In this document: in pieces, positions 11,861 through 22,808 of the stretch | Layout: each line of letters opens with the position of its first letter | Position numbering within the stretch: the stretch's first letter is position 1 | NCBI RefSeq assembly: GCF_017591425.1 | Contig: NW_024466607.1 | Location: forward strand, 7,262,501 to 7,326,500 | From: Ochotona curzoniae | Lineage: Eukaryota; Chordata; Mammalia; Lagomorpha; Ochotonidae | Length of the DNA: 64,000 bases | Reading direction: 5' to 3' | Notes under the pieces: model-generated | What the model saw: only the letters and a program-made list of their open reading frames with translations | The model's database searches: none | Told to the model about the DNA's origin: nothing | Made by a program: the position numbers and the translations under genes

Positions 11861-12400
11861 AGGAATGACAAGGGAAATCAGAAAAAAAAATGTAAGAATT
11901 ATGAAAACTGAAATACATATTACAATAGATGGAACATAAGGCAAGGACTGCCTAGGGGGAAATATATAGCATTAATGATATAACAAATGGTGATCCTCAA
12001 ATAATTATCTGAATTTCTACCTTCAAAATACAGCAAAATAGTAAATTAGGCAGATCCTCGGTAAAATGAAGATAAAATTCTAGTCATGTAAGAAATAAAA
12101 ATGAAACATATTATAGAAGTCATCATTTGGAGCAGACATAATTACCATGGCAGCATAGGTAGGGATATTAACAAATGCATTGCAGATAAGTCAGGCAAAA
12201 CAACTTGTGTATCAACGGAATATCCTGCTATATCAGAAAAATGTCAGTCCACCCAGATTGGTTCAGAAACTCACCAGGATGTTAAAACTAAAAGTATAAA
12301 TCTCCTGGATAAATGTATTAAAATTAATCATGATAATATGGCATCAGGCAGAACCTCTTACAGGTAACACAATGTGTAAAGGACAAATGAACTGGATGAG
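11861..12400 (+). mobile_element. Ancient L1 ORF2 fragment
   Basis: The segment contains the A-rich pattern typical of the L1 ORF2 region before the reverse transcriptase: 'gacaagggaaatcag', 'gaaaactgaaatacatattacaa', 'ctgcctagggggaaatatatagc', followed by Lys/Asn-rich text. It is heavily mutated with several stops. Confidence 0.55.
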
Positions 12401-13100
12401 TTGGACTTAGAGGAATTACAGAGCAAGCGCAAAAGGCAACACAGCCGCCACACTGGGCAGAGAACGTCCTCTCAGTCCATCCTTACTGCTATAAATAATC
12501 TCAGTCTGGGTGGCTCATGAACGTCTATTCCAGCTTTCCTGGGGACTGGGATGTCCAAGGTTGAGGAGCCAGGAGATTTAGTTCCCACTTCAAAAGCAGC
12601 CTCCTCCTCCTCTGTCACATGGGAATCAAGAGCGAGGTCTCGGGTGTTTGACTAGGGCACTCATCCCGTCCACAAAGTCTCCACCCTCATGACTGATAAT
12701 ATACCAAACTACGCACCTCCTTCCATCGCAGTGTGGTTAGGATGTCACACACGGATTGGCGGAGAGACTTTCACTCTGTAAGCATCCCACTGATCACGGC
12801 CTGAGTGGGCCCAGGGGACTGAGGGCCACATTCAAGTTCACACACTTGTATTAAACCCTCAGTCTGCTTTGAACACAAGCTGGGAGACTAACAGGGCTTT
12901 CCTGGGCATTTACTTTCACCTCATTGAGACGAACAGACTGAGTCTTCCATCCTTTAAATGGTTTTTCTCCTAATGAATTCAATAAAATGAACACATAATT
13001 GCTCCAGACCAATCTGTCTCATGGCTCTGCTTTGGGAGAGTCATAACTAAAGCCCAGGGCTGCCACACTGCGGGGAAATCCTGGCTTCCCTCCCATGCTC
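12401..13100 (+). repeat. Probable ancient mammalian interspersed repeat
   Basis: The block 'ctgggtggctcatgaacgtctattcc...tttcctggggactgggatgtccaaggttgaggagcc' and later 'ccaccctcatgactgataatat' resembles an old LTR-like interspersed repeat of placental mammals. A related block occurs at 30535-30840. I cannot name the family with certainty. No gene is seen. Confidence 0.4.
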
Positions 13101-13793
13101 CATTAACAGCTCAGTCCTCATTTTTATTGATGCAGAGGCCTGGAGGCATGGGCTGCTCCGGGCATCAGCCACAGAGCGCACAGGACCGTGCCTGTGTGCC
13201 GAGGTGGAGGCTCAGCTCACCGACGGAGACGAGCTGCAGTTTCATGTCACGTGTCCAGCCGCAGCAAGCATCACTAGAGAACACAAAAATGACATGGACT
13301 CCAAAAGGACTTTGCTTCCTTTCCCCACACATTTAAGAGGTCTTTATCTGTCTTTATCTGAGATACAACTTGAAATCTGAAATAAATCTTAGATATCATG
13401 CATTAGGAACATCACTCAAAGAACAGGTGCTGCATGAGGTAGAGGATGCAGTGGCCAGCTGCCCTCTCGCTGCAGGGAGAGGACTCAGCCTGTGGGTCCT
13501 CCAGGAAGGTAGTAAGGATGTCTCGGGCCTAGGCAGAAGCCCCGCTCACTGGGGACTGAGTTGGGACTCGGGAGCTCTCAGGATCAAAATGAGAGAACCT
13601 GGAGTTATCTACAAAGCTGGATCCCTCCTGATCCTCACACATGTGTCAGAGAACTCAGAGGAAAGTTTTGAGCACGGCCCTCCCCAGGTGGCTGTTGGCC
13701 AGGAGAGAATACAGGAAGATGAGGAGACAGGTGGCATGTTTCTCTGGGGACTCTGTCCTGGGCTCCCCAGCGTGATCTTGTCACCTTTCTCAG
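13101..13793 (+). promoter_or_regulatory. Unit C region upstream of the noncoding exon
   Basis: From about 13570 to 13793 this is conserved with 22485-22708, 33975-34185, 40715-40930 and 54640-54844: shared steps are aaaatgagagaacctgg, atcctcacac, tcagagaactcagagg, aagtttgagca, cagccctccccag, gagagaatacaggaag and the pyrimidine tract before the acceptor. The conservation could reflect duplication alone, a proximal promoter, or a preceding exon or intron. No TATA box can be assigned with confidence. Confidence 0.4.
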
Positions 13794-13888
13794 ACACCAG
13801 GATGCCATCCACAGAGAGCTGAGCTCAGGGCGGCCTTTCCTTAAAGCCGCAGGTTCCTCTCAGGTGCTGGACTCCCACCGTCCCTCTG
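13794..13888 (+). other. Putative noncoding 5' exon of unit C
   Basis: An acceptor cacctttctcag ends at 13793 and a donor CTG|GTAAGT starts at 13889, defining a 95-nt exon. The same acceptor and donor arrangement recurs upstream of receptors D, E, F and G. V1R genes are known to carry noncoding 5' exons before a single coding exon, so this is the best candidate for that role for the receptor at 16464. It has no long open frame. RNA evidence is lacking. Confidence 0.55.
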
Positions 13889-16453
13889 GTAAGTGGCTCT
13901 TTATTGCACAGATGGGGATTCTGGGTTGGGTGGACTCCGGTCAGGGTGTGAAGGGGGCACAACGAGGGGGTTGTATATCCTCAGAAGAAACGTAGGCTCT
14001 CACAGACCTCTGCAGCACGAGAACGTTCTGAGCAGCACAATGGGGAATGTATCTTGGGAATTTTTGTCTTTGGCAACTCACAAAATCTGTCCATTTTTCA
14101 TGTAAAACAGTTACCTTTAGTTGCTCATCATTTCTTTGAATGAAATGGTGTTTGTATAAACCCCCCCAAAGACAACGTTTTCTAAACATTTTCAACTAAA
14201 ACTTCACTCATACAGCTCAACTTCACTTTATAGTCTGAACTGAAGCTCACCCGCACAAGAGAACTCCAGGATTTCACCAAAACAAAAGGTTAAGTATATT
14301 GTCACATTTTAAAATTGATGTATATTTTTCCATCATGTGCATATTAATGAAAACCTTTAAGACCCTTTACATATGCAATGTGTTAATAGTTTAAAAATCA
14401 AATGTTCAATATTTTGAAGTTGTCAGCTATTGCAAAGAACATTAGTAAACAGAAGTTTATTTATCAAGTTTTAATTTTCTCCAGTCTTTTAAAGTTACAC
14501 ATTACAGTGTTAGTCCATGTCTGTTAAATGTTATTATGGTAAAGCAGCAGGGGAAGTGTGTCCTAACTGAAGTGATACTGACACACAGCAAATAGGTGTG
14601 CAGAGCAGATAGGACCACGCAGAGCAGGTGCGTGAAGGAACACAGGACCGGCAGGATGATGTCCTCCTTTCACCTGAACATACCAAAGGATCAACCCTTA
14701 TCTTGCTAAATATTTCAGTGGAGAGGAGTATGCCATTTGTTTGGCCAATATTTCAACTTAACTTGAAAAACACTGCTAAGGAATTTCCATTGTAAGAAAT
14801 AGGAAATTTCACCAAGTTGGAGCAACTTTCCAAATAGTCTCTGTATTGTTAAATGCTAAACAGCAGTGGGGCTGAAACAGTTTAGCTAAGCAACTCAAAT
14901 ATGGAACCACCATACTCTCATTTGCAGTGGGTACAATTTAATCTGATTCTTGATTTTCACATGATGAACATATAGAATGGATTATTGTGATATAATCTCA
15001 ATGTTGTACGCATCATCATTTGTAAGGTTTGAAACTAAGTAAACCGCTATATTACACAGGGGAATCATTCCATTCCTACTTCCCACCAAGTTCTCCAGCC
15101 TGAACTGAGAGCACTTGGGCCCCATGCACGCCTGACCCGAGGAGGACATGAAGGCTCGGGGTTCCATGGAGAGCCAGTTGTTGAGCCAAGAACTGTCCCA
15201 TCATCTCAGCAGCACAGAACCATCGTCTGCTGAGACTGTGATCAGATTCACTGAGGCTTCAAAGCCAGGAAGGAAGAGAAACTGCCACACAGAGGCTGTT
15301 CAGAGCCTGTGCTGTGGGGTTCACTTCCCTGATCCTGCAGGAGGGGCAGAGCCTGTGCTGTGGGATCACTTTCCTGACCCTGTGCAGGAGGACAGACCCT
15401 GCTGCTGTTGGGGTTCACTTCCCTGATCCTGCAGGCAGGGGCAGAGCCTGTGCTGCTGTTGGGGTTCACTTCCCTGATCCTGCAGGCAGGGGCAGAGCCT
15501 GTGCTGTGGGGTTCACTTCCCTGATCCTGCAGGCAGGGGCAGAGCCTGTGCTGTGGGGTTCACTTCCCTGATCCTGCAGGCAGGGGCAGAGCCTGCTGCT
15601 GTTGGGGTTCACTTCCCTGATCCTTCAGGCAGGGGCAGAGCCTGTGCTGTGGGGTTCACTTCCCTGATCCTGCCAGCAGGGACAGAGCTGGCAATTATAA
15701 AAGGACTGCCCCCTCTCAGGGATGCTCATGAGGAAGACACCATAACATCAACAGCTGTGATTTCCACAGCGATCACTGTTTGCCAGGCACGACCCTGGAC
15801 CGCACATTCACCTATTATCCTGGCACACACAGCATCTCTATTAATCATATGCTTACCCACAGCTACAGATCCTTGGGGCTCAGACAGTAAAGCGGACAGC
15901 AAAAGGTCACAGAATTAACTTCTGACTCTGCACTAGCCAGCATTTATTCTCTTAACAATATTTGTCTGGAAGTAAATAAACCAAAATAAAACTACAGACA
16001 GACAATAATTCCCGTGGGCACCACTAACACATACTGCATATGTGGGCTTGATTTCTACTGTCCTAAAATTCCCATTTGAATTCACCCCAAATTATGGAAC
16101 TCTAACTTGCCAGAACTGTATCTGGATTTTTGCAGATGAAAGTTACCTGCCCTGATTTGAAAACTAAAAACAATTTCAGGCAATGATTTTCACATGGCAA
16201 TTTATTTGTCCAGGTATGTTGGAGTCCAGCAAGGGGATGTATTGTACAGTCACAAGTGGCATCTAGGAAGTTTCCGTCTAAGTAGTTCCCATCAGATTGT
16301 GAGTTGGAGTTCATCATTCCCAGGTTGAAGCAGTGCTTTGGGATATATTTACACATCTTTATGAGGAAGCAGTAGTTCTTCACATGGACAAATGAGTTCA
16401 TTATTATGAAAAGTAATTTTTCTTGCATTTTCATTTATTACATGCCTGTAGTC
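13889..16453 (+). other. Unit C intron
   Basis: No gene. The intron runs from the donor at 13889 to a probable acceptor cctgtag at 16448-16454. It lacks the 'cctgagaaacac' block seen in units A, B and D, which appears deleted around 14300. It contains the minisatellite at 15301-15682 and the block gtgatttccacagcgatcactgtttgccaggcac at 15758-15790, conserved in units A and B. The 110-codon minus-strand frame at 16102-16434 has no recognisable product. Confidence 0.5.
15301..15682 (+). repeat. Minisatellite, about eight units of 46-51 bp
   Basis: Consecutive units begin cagagcctgtgctgtgggg, then ttcacttccctgatcctgc and aggcagggg. Starts are at about 15301, 15347, 15393, 15442, 15493, 15540, 15587 and 15636. 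Length differences come mostly from an extra 'ctgctgtt'. The array ends at cagagctggcaattataa, which is the single-copy continuation also present after the array in unit D and, diverged, in units A and B. The array therefore arose in place from an ancestral single unit. Confidence 0.9.
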
Positions 16454-16463
16454 CTCCAAAAAG

Positions 16464-17366
16464 ATGAGTAAAAAATATATATTTTCTCATTTTTTTACCG
16501 TAAGAAATGCTTTTTCTTCTGAAATCAGCATTGGGATTCCAGCCAATGCCTTCCTTCTGCTCTCATTCTTTCTGAGGCACAGACCCAAGCCCATCGACCT
16601 CACCATTGGACACTTGGCCTTCATCCACCTGGTGATGCTGATCATCATACGGATCATAGCCACAGATGACTTTGAGTCCCAGAATCTCTGGGATGACATC
16701 ACATGTAAAGCAGTCATTTACTCCTACCAGGTGATGCGGGGCCTCTCCCTGTGCACCACCTGCCAGCTGAGTGTCCTCCAGGCCATCACCCTCAGTCCCT
16801 GGAGCTCCAGGTTGGCCAAGTTCAAACAAACCTCCTCCCATCACATCCTGTGTGGCTTCTTCTTCCTCTGGGTCTTCAATTTGTCCATGAGTGCTCGTTT
16901 TTTAAACTCCATTGTTGCAACCACACATTGTATGTCCTGGAGTCATATGTTTGTCACTAACTCCTGCTGTCTTTGGCCCCTCAACTACTTACCCAGGCAC
17001 ACATTTTCCATGTTGGGGATCTTCCGGGACATCATCTTCACAGGGCTCATGGCCTTCCTGAGTGCTTACATGGTGACTCTCCTGTGCAGGCACAAGAGGC
17101 AGTCCCAGCACCTCCACAGCACCAGCCTTTCTCCAAGAGCCTCCCCAGAGCTGAGGGCCACCCGCACCATCCTGCTGCTCATGGGCGTGTTTGTTCTGAT
17201 GTATGTGATGGACTGCACTTTGTACACTTTTTCAGGGATGTGGAGGACCACTGACCCTGTCCGACTGTGTGTCCAGGTGATGGTTGGCAATGGTTATGCC
17301 ACCATTGCTCCATTGGTGCTCATCAGTAGTGAAAAACAAATAATCACCTTTTTCAAAACTATGTGA
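16464..17366 (+). CDS. Vomeronasal type-1 receptor C, 300 aa, intact frame with altered TM1
   Basis: It is a V1R by the same motif order as receptor B: SIGIPAN, TDL/IDLTIGHLA, DDITC with C81, RGLSL, LSVLQAITLSP, the loop-2 cysteine near 168 (NSCC), and the Ser/Pro-rich loop 3. Two features set it apart. TM1 reads FLLLSFFLRHRP where the others have four more residues between LLL and the HRP turn, consistent with a 12-bp in-frame deletion near 16560-16575 and a hydrophobic stretch of only about 15 residues. The loop-2 sequon (NHT or NCT in the other intact genes) is replaced by H155-C-M, so the usual glycosylation site is lost. Intracellular loop 2 has PWSSR instead of PRSSW. The start follows the cctgtag acceptor by a few bases. 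The frame is open, but function is less certain than for B, D, E and F. Confidence 0.9.
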   Translation: MSKKYIFSHFFTVRNAFSSEISIGIPANAFLLLSFFLRHRPKPIDLTIGHLAFIHLVMLIIIRIIATDDFESQNLWDDITCKAVIYSYQVMRGLSLCTTCQLSVLQAITLSPWSSRLAKFKQTSSHHILCGFFFLWVFNLSMSARFLNSIVATTHCMSWSHMFVTNSCCLWPLNYLPRHTFSMLGIFRDIIFTGLMAFLSAYMVTLLCRHKRQSQHLHSTSLSPRASPELRATRTILLLMGVFVLMYVMDCTLYTFSGMWRTTDPVRLCVQVMVGNGYATIAPLVLISSEKQIITFFKTM

Positions 17367-17730
17367 GAGTAGAATACCAAGCATTTGATTATTCATTAGA
17401 AAATAGCGCAGCCTTCCTTGAGCATGTACTTTACTCTAAAATTATTCCAGCTGTGCACAGGATGTGCTTCTGGGGCCACTGAAATTTGTGGAGCCAACTT
17501 TTTTTTTCTGAAAAAGTATTTACTTTGTCATATTAACAAGTAAATAATAGATCATTTCATCTATAATAACTACTGGGGAAACTCTAGGGGTTCAGTCCAA
17601 ATCAGATACCTAATAAATATAGCTTGCACTGTGTTTTCACTTAGAAGTTAAACATAGGTGAGATTTTGGACATGGGGTCTGAGCACATGCAGGAGGGCAC
17701 ACAGAAATCGTTGTGGAAGAGACTGTTGTT
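17367..17730 (+). other. 3' flank of unit C
   Basis: No gene. Blocks here match the 3' flanks of E and F: cacaggat, ggg.cactgaaatttgtg, tatttactttg, acaagtaaataa, and catggggtctgag at 17671-17684. A polyadenylation signal is not obvious. AATAAATA at about 17611 is a candidate. Confidence 0.45.
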
Positions 17731-18440
17731 ATACCCACAGGATCCATTGCCTTGTGAGCGGACAGGGCACAGAGGCATACTGCCCTACTCTCTCTAGCCT
17801 CAGTGGGACCATGCTCACCTCTGAGTTGAGACGATGCTTGGAGAGTGTGAGGTCCAGCACACCGCCTTGCATTAGGGACACAGAGAAGCAGACTTGGGTT
17901 GTCATCAAAACACAGGTCACTTTCACCATCGTGGCTTTACTTGAGCTTCTCGGTGGGTTCAAGACGGCACTCTTGTGCTGGGATCTGTGCAGCGGATGTG
18001 GGGGAATGTGAAGAGTATTGTTCCATTGCAGGCAGGGCCACAAGGAGTTTCCTACTGCATGGCAGGGGCTGGCGGATGTCTCCACAACCACCCGAATGCA
18101 GTCCCACCTTCCTTTGCATGGACACGGGACCGCCCTGCAGAAGAATTCTAATCCATTCAGGCATTGTTTGCTACTGTGGAGTTGGCTTTTTACTCAATGT
18201 GAGCTTGGAGGTTAATGTCAATAATAACGGCTTGCAAAAGGGCCTTTTATTATTCATACTGTCTTGGCTGTACATTGACCTTTTGCTAATCAGGGGACCT
18301 GTATTTAGGGTTTCATTGTTTCCTTGATCTTTAGGTTCTCCTTTTCTTTGTGATACAAGATTGAGTTGTAGAATAAAAATTGTAGTAGGAACTTAAAAAA
18401 ATAAAAACAAAAAAAATTTTCAAAAAAAAAAAAAAGGAAC
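17731..18440 (+). other. Unassigned segment with mRNA-like 3' end
   Basis: No recognised gene. The stretch ends with gaataaaaattgtagtagg at about 18370-18390 followed by A-rich tracts at 18393-18435, which looks like a retroposed transcript tail. The octamer aggaactt occurs on both sides of the A-rich part (about 18387 and 18437). The frames in it (for example 18-codon to 142-codon pieces between 17658 and 18327) match nothing I recognise. Confidence 0.3.
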
Positions 18441-19411
18441 TTCTATTGTTTTTAGGTGAAACAAATGGCAGAATTATTCTTGGATAAACCCATTTGACCA
18501 TGACTTCAAAAGTCTGTGCCAGGGTTTATGATTGCTTCTGTATAAATAAAAGGGACAGCTTTCTCGCATTGTCCATTATGATCCTGGAATTGTAGTGGTC
18601 CGTTTCGTTCCTCTTTGTGCCTCATCTGCACACCCTCCTCAAGTTCCGAACTCAGCTGGAGTTGGACTCTGGCACTCTTGGGTCTTTTCAGCTGAGTAAG
18701 CATCGCACACTGATATCCTCAGATTGTTTATTTTGGAAAACATAAGCCTCACTGTCACTGTGGGATCGCACACATCTTACCCACTGGGGTTGCCCTGATG
18801 CACTGATACCACGAACTGAAAGCTGTGACATCAAAGCTGGGACAATGGGTGTTGCTATGAAATGAAGCTATGTTCTGATCATGCAGCAATCTCCATAGTC
18901 TGACTGAGTTTGAGTCACTTTAAGTACACTTTGAGTACAATAAAGTACTTTGATGCTCAGGAAATGAAATAGCAGAGAACAACTAGAAGGATTTTGGGAA
19001 AACCTCAGCCATTTGTGAATGAATCAGTGCACTTCTAAATAAGATAAGTAAGAGTCACACGGGAAATCAGACGATGTGTAGAACTGAACGATGTGTAGAA
19101 CCAAACCAAAGTGTTACTTTGGGTGACATTTGTGTGACATTGCATAGAATGAAATATGCCCCAAAAGGGAATGAAATACACAGTAGTGAATGGTATTCTA
19201 GCCATGAGTGGTCTCCAAATGGTTGTCTGAAGTGTTACTTTCAGAAACTGAAACACAGAAGATTCAGCAATAAATTTGTTCAAAGATTAAAATCAATAAG
19301 TAGGCGGAAAGGCACCAGGTAACACTCAGTGCTAAGGAGGAGACATCACCATGAAGTATATCTCACTACAGTCATTACCAAAGAGACGTAAAGGGACTAT
19401 GTGGTACCACA
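18441..19411. other. Intergenic, repeat debris, no gene seen
   Basis: About 18540-18560 has tataaataaaagg, a TATA- or poly(A)-like string that could belong to an LTR, but no LTR ends were found. About 18960-19330 has A-rich L1-like character. A local tandem duplication of acgatgtgtagaac occurs at 19071-19104. Confidence 0.3.
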
Positions 19412-19695
19412 GCAGAACTATCGTCACCGCATGCCAGCAGCACATGTGGGCACTGATTCATAACCTGGCTGCTCCACTTCTGATCAGCTCCCTGCTAATG
19501 CACCTGGGAAAGCAGCAAAATATGACCCCAATACTTGGTCCCTTGCTACCCATGGGGGAGACTAGGATGAAGCTCATGACTCCTGGATTTGACCTTGGCT
19601 GTTGCAGCAATCTGGAAAATGAACCAGCAGATAGGAAAACTCTTTTTGTCTCTATCTCTCTTTATTTTCAAATAACTAAATAAATTTTTACAATG
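19412..19695 (+). mobile_element. Old C-SINE, 5'-degraded
   Basis: It retains 'ggctgctccacttctgatc', 'agctccctgctaatgcacctgggaaagcag', 'gctgttgcagcaatctgg', 'aatgaaccagcagatagg' and an A-rich end at about 19670-19690. Divergence from the young copies is high. Confidence 0.7.
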
Positions 19696-19739
19696 TAATT
19701 AAAAATTGTCAGCTATTTTGCTGTAAAATAAATGTGCTG

Positions 19740-20220
19740 TAAACGGTCTTTACCATGAGACTTAAGAGACACTGATCAAAGACAATGAACGGGCCACAAA
19801 GCGATGGAAAGGTTTTCCATGCTTATTACTTGGAAAAGTATCTGTAAAAAAGTCCACATTACAATGACAGATTGAATGTAACCTGCAAATACCAATGACA
19901 GATTTCAGAGAACTACAAAGAAAAACAACCAAATCATGAAAGACCCCAAAACAAAAACAGTATTGAGCTTGAACAAAGTGAGACGCATCACACTGCCAGG
20001 CTCCAAAATACACTATAAAACTATACTAACTAAGCAGCACTAAGTATTAGCACCAAGGAGAAAAAAAAAGACACATAGATCATGGAACCTGAGTTGCTAG
20101 AATTAGATATTCACACCTACAACTCCAGCATACTGTTAGGAATGTAAGTTTCTTTTCCTCTGAAAACAGAAGTTCCTCTACAAACTAAAAACAGAGCTAT
20201 CCTATAGCGGGACCTAGCAA
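19740..20220 (+). mobile_element. Ancient L1 ORF2 fragment
   Basis: It preserves the L1 ORF2 order after the reverse transcriptase: 'ggaaaggttttccatgctta', 'aaataccaatgacagatttc', 'gcatcacactgccaggctcc', 'ctatactaactaagcagcac', 'agacacatagatcatggaac', then 'tgctgttggggtcactatctggg'. Many stops and indels are present. Confidence 0.65.
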
Positions 20221-21850
20221 TCCCACTATTGTGCTGTTGGGGTCACTATCTGGGAATATGCCAAAATTTCTCATATGTGCAGGCACCTGTGGCTTGGCAC
20301 ACTAAACCTGCCTGGCTCAGCTTCACTGAGTCAGGAAACGGTGGGAACTTCTACCACTCCTCACAGAGGATCACAGAGGAGTCACCTTACCATGACACTG
20401 ATCAGCACAAAAGAGAATCAGGTCTGGGGACAGATTCTGTGGGGGATATGTGGGAAATTGTGGGCACTCTTCTGCTAGGCTGCAGCTGGATAGTGGGGTC
20501 AGCTGGACTGAGCGAGGCTGCAGCATGCCTCGGTGTATAAAAGTTGAATAGGGGGCCTGGCGCGGTGGCGCAGTGGTTAAGGTCCTCGCCTTGCACGCCC
20601 GGGATCCCAATGGGCGCCGGTTCTATCCCGGCAGCCCCGCTTCCCTTCCAGCTCCCTGCTTGTGGCCCGGGAAAGCAGTCGAGGACGGCCCAAGGCTTTG
20701 GGACCCTGCACCCGCGTGGGAGACCCGGAAGAGGCTCCTGGCTTCGGATTGGCATAGCATCGCCTGTTGCACTCACTTGGGGAGTGAATCATGGGACGGA
20801 AGCTCTTCCTCTCTGTCTCTCCTCTCTGTATATCCGCCTTTCCAATTAAAAAAATAATAAAAATAAATCTTTAAAAAAAAAAAGTTGAATGGGATGTGGG
20901 ATGTCTGGACAAGTCTGCTGCACATACCAGCATGCTCAGGAACCATGGCTGGGGATGGACTTCGTGGGGGATTATCAGGGGTCACTCCACCTGGTCTGCA
21001 GTTCCCGTTGGTGTGTGTGAGGGCCACATATGTACTGGGCAGGGTTGGCTAGGCCATAGCATGCATTGATTTGCATAAAAGATGGGGCTGGAGACAGAAG
21101 TGACCCACTGATGTGGGGGTTGGACTGAGCATGACCCCCTACTGACTGCCATACATAGGAGTTAGGTCTGGGGTCACCTTAGACAACGTTTCTTTGAGGA
21201 TCTCCCCCACTTGGACCCCTAGATGCAAACTCCTACCATGGGAAAATCACAGGACTGTGGTCTGACCATGGAGTCCATGTGTTAGAATGGGGCCGCCTCA
21301 GTTGCTGCAGACTGTGCAGTGGACAGTATGCTTAGAAGCACATGGTGAATATGGAGTTCACTGTGGCATGCAGAGAACATCTAGTATCATATAGAGGCTA
21401 GAGGACAGAATAAATGGGACAACTCTCTCCCAGCCAAGCTTTGGTAGCAGGTTTCTGGACAAATGGAGACTCTAAGGTGGATGATATCAGCCAATGGACC
21501 TTGAAAGGATTTCCTCATCCTTGGTGCAATAAATAAAAAGCATTTCAGAACTATTGAAACCACTGGGAAAGAACCTTTGGAGCATACTCTAAATCAGGGA
21601 TCTTGCAATCATATTGGGTGGCTGTTCCCAATCCCTGGGTACTGATGAAGTTAGGATGTTGAATGCAGCTTCTCCCCTCCCCCTCCCCTTCCACAGATAC
21701 AGGAAGAAAGAGAATTGGAAACAATGGACTCATCTACCTTCCCCTGTTCCCCAACCCTTCCCACCCTAATCAATGATCCACATTGGCATGCACCATTCAA
21801 CTAAGTAATCATTAAAAATAAGTAACCATCCATCCATTGAGAAGAAGCTA
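20221..21850 (+). repeat. Unclassified retroposon-like repeat, copy 1 (interrupted by a SINE)
   Basis: The segments 20890-21060 and 21180-21220 are similar in order to 39865-40035 and 40170-40210: gggatgtggga, acaagtctgct, gcagttcccgttggt.tgtgtgagggc, actgggcag and ggatctcccc. Later parts (gacaaatggagactctaagg...atatcagccaatgga near 21460-21500) match 40294-40332 in copy 2. The element is nonautonomous as far as can be seen, with no domain recognised. A young C-SINE splits it at 20551-20880. Confidence 0.5.
20551..20880 (+). mobile_element. Lagomorph C-SINE, young, plus strand
   Basis: Near-consensus copy with a polymerase III A-box-like region (tggcgcagtggttaagg, 20566-20582) and a B-box-like ggttctatcccgg (about 20619-20631), ending in an A-rich tail. 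Target-site duplication AAAGTTGAAT lies at 20540-20549 and 20881-20890. It inserted into the repeat at 20221-21850. Confidence 0.92.
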
Positions 21851-22229
21851 GTTGACATCCTTCAGGAGATTCAAAATCAGTCAAGCACATTGAGGGGTTT
21901 AGAAAGCCACAGGCATGATCCAGGAAGCTGCATGGCAGGAGAGACCAAATACAACCTCAGTGGTCCAATTCATGCTGGTCCATTAGTGTAGAACAAGGCT
22001 AGCTCAGTGCTGAAGGATTGCCTGGCAGGGAAATACCTTGCAAAGATGAAGAGATCCTGCAATTCAGACAAACCTCACTCAACACGCAAGCTGAACACAA
22101 GGAACAGCAAGAATATCACGCAAAAAGGGAAAGTCTTAGCAAAACTCGTTGAAGAAAAAAGGTGTTATGACCTTAACTGTTAGAAACAGCTATCAAAGAA
22201 AAAATTCCTGGGTAAGTAGAAGCAGCCAG
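21851..22229. other. Intergenic, A-rich, no gene seen
   Basis: Lys/Gln/Glu-rich conceptual text with stops in all frames suggests L1 ORF1-type debris, but no motif is firm. Confidence 0.3.
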
Positions 22230-22425
22230 TGTTCAGAGACACGGTTCAAGACCCAGCTGCTCCACTTGTGACGCAGCTCCAGCTGAAGCACCAGTGAAGC
22301 AGGTGCTTGGAGCCCTGCACCCATATGGGAGACCTGGATGCATCTCAGGTTCCAGACATTGTAGCCACTTGGGGAAGGAAGCAGCAGATGGAGAATCTCT
22401 GACTTTGAATGTCAAAGAAAGAAAA
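22230..22425 (+). mobile_element. Old C-SINE fragment
   Basis: It keeps 'cagctgctccacttgtga', 'gcaggtgcttggagccctgcacccatatgggagacctggatg', 'cattgtagccacttggggaagga' and 'gcagatggagaatctctgactttgaatgtcaaa'. The left end is rearranged. Confidence 0.65.
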
Positions 22426-22708
22426 GGATGCCAGCTTGAATTCTCACTCAGATTACAATTCTAGTTTGCTGTTAAAGGAGGACAGCATACTGTGGAAGAA
22501 AATGAGGGAACTTGGTATTGTCTGCAGGCCAGGGCCCATTGTGACATTCACAAACAGGTGTCAGGAAACTAAGGGCAAAGTTTTGAACATGATTCTCTCC
22601 AAATGACTACTATTCACAAGAGAATACAGGAAGAAGTGATAGCTGACGTGTTCCCACTGGGAGCTCTATGTCCTGGGCTCCCCAGCGTGATCTTGTCACC
22701 TTTCTCAG

Positions 22709-22808
22709 ACACTAAAATGCCATCCACAGAGAGATGATCTCAGGACAGCCTTCCCTTGAAACTCTGCAGGTTCCTCTCAGGTGCACGGAATCCCCACCTG
22801 TGCTCCTG
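22709..22808 (+). other. Putative noncoding 5' exon of unit D
   Basis: Acceptor cacctttctcag ends at 22708 and donor CTG|GTAAGC starts at 22809, giving 100 nt. It is very similar to the exons of units E and F (ccatccacagagagatgatctcaggacagccttccc). It would serve the receptor at 28636, about 5.8 kb downstream. There is no long open frame. Confidence 0.55.

Noticed and set aside
15314..15571. Repetitive peptide frame in the minisatellite
   Set aside because: The periodic text follows from the 46-51-bp repeat. Frame changes with unit length argue against translation.
15301..15682. Regular repeats considered as a CRISPR array
   Set aside because: The units are contiguous without unique spacers, and the host is a mammal. 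It is a minisatellite.
18540..18560. TATA-like tataaataaaagg as a promoter or LTR
   Set aside because: No matching LTR ends, initiator or downstream transcript features could be found.
20566..20640. tRNA-like A and B boxes
   Set aside because: They belong to the SINE head. No cloverleaf with a proper acceptor stem was found, so no tRNA gene is called.
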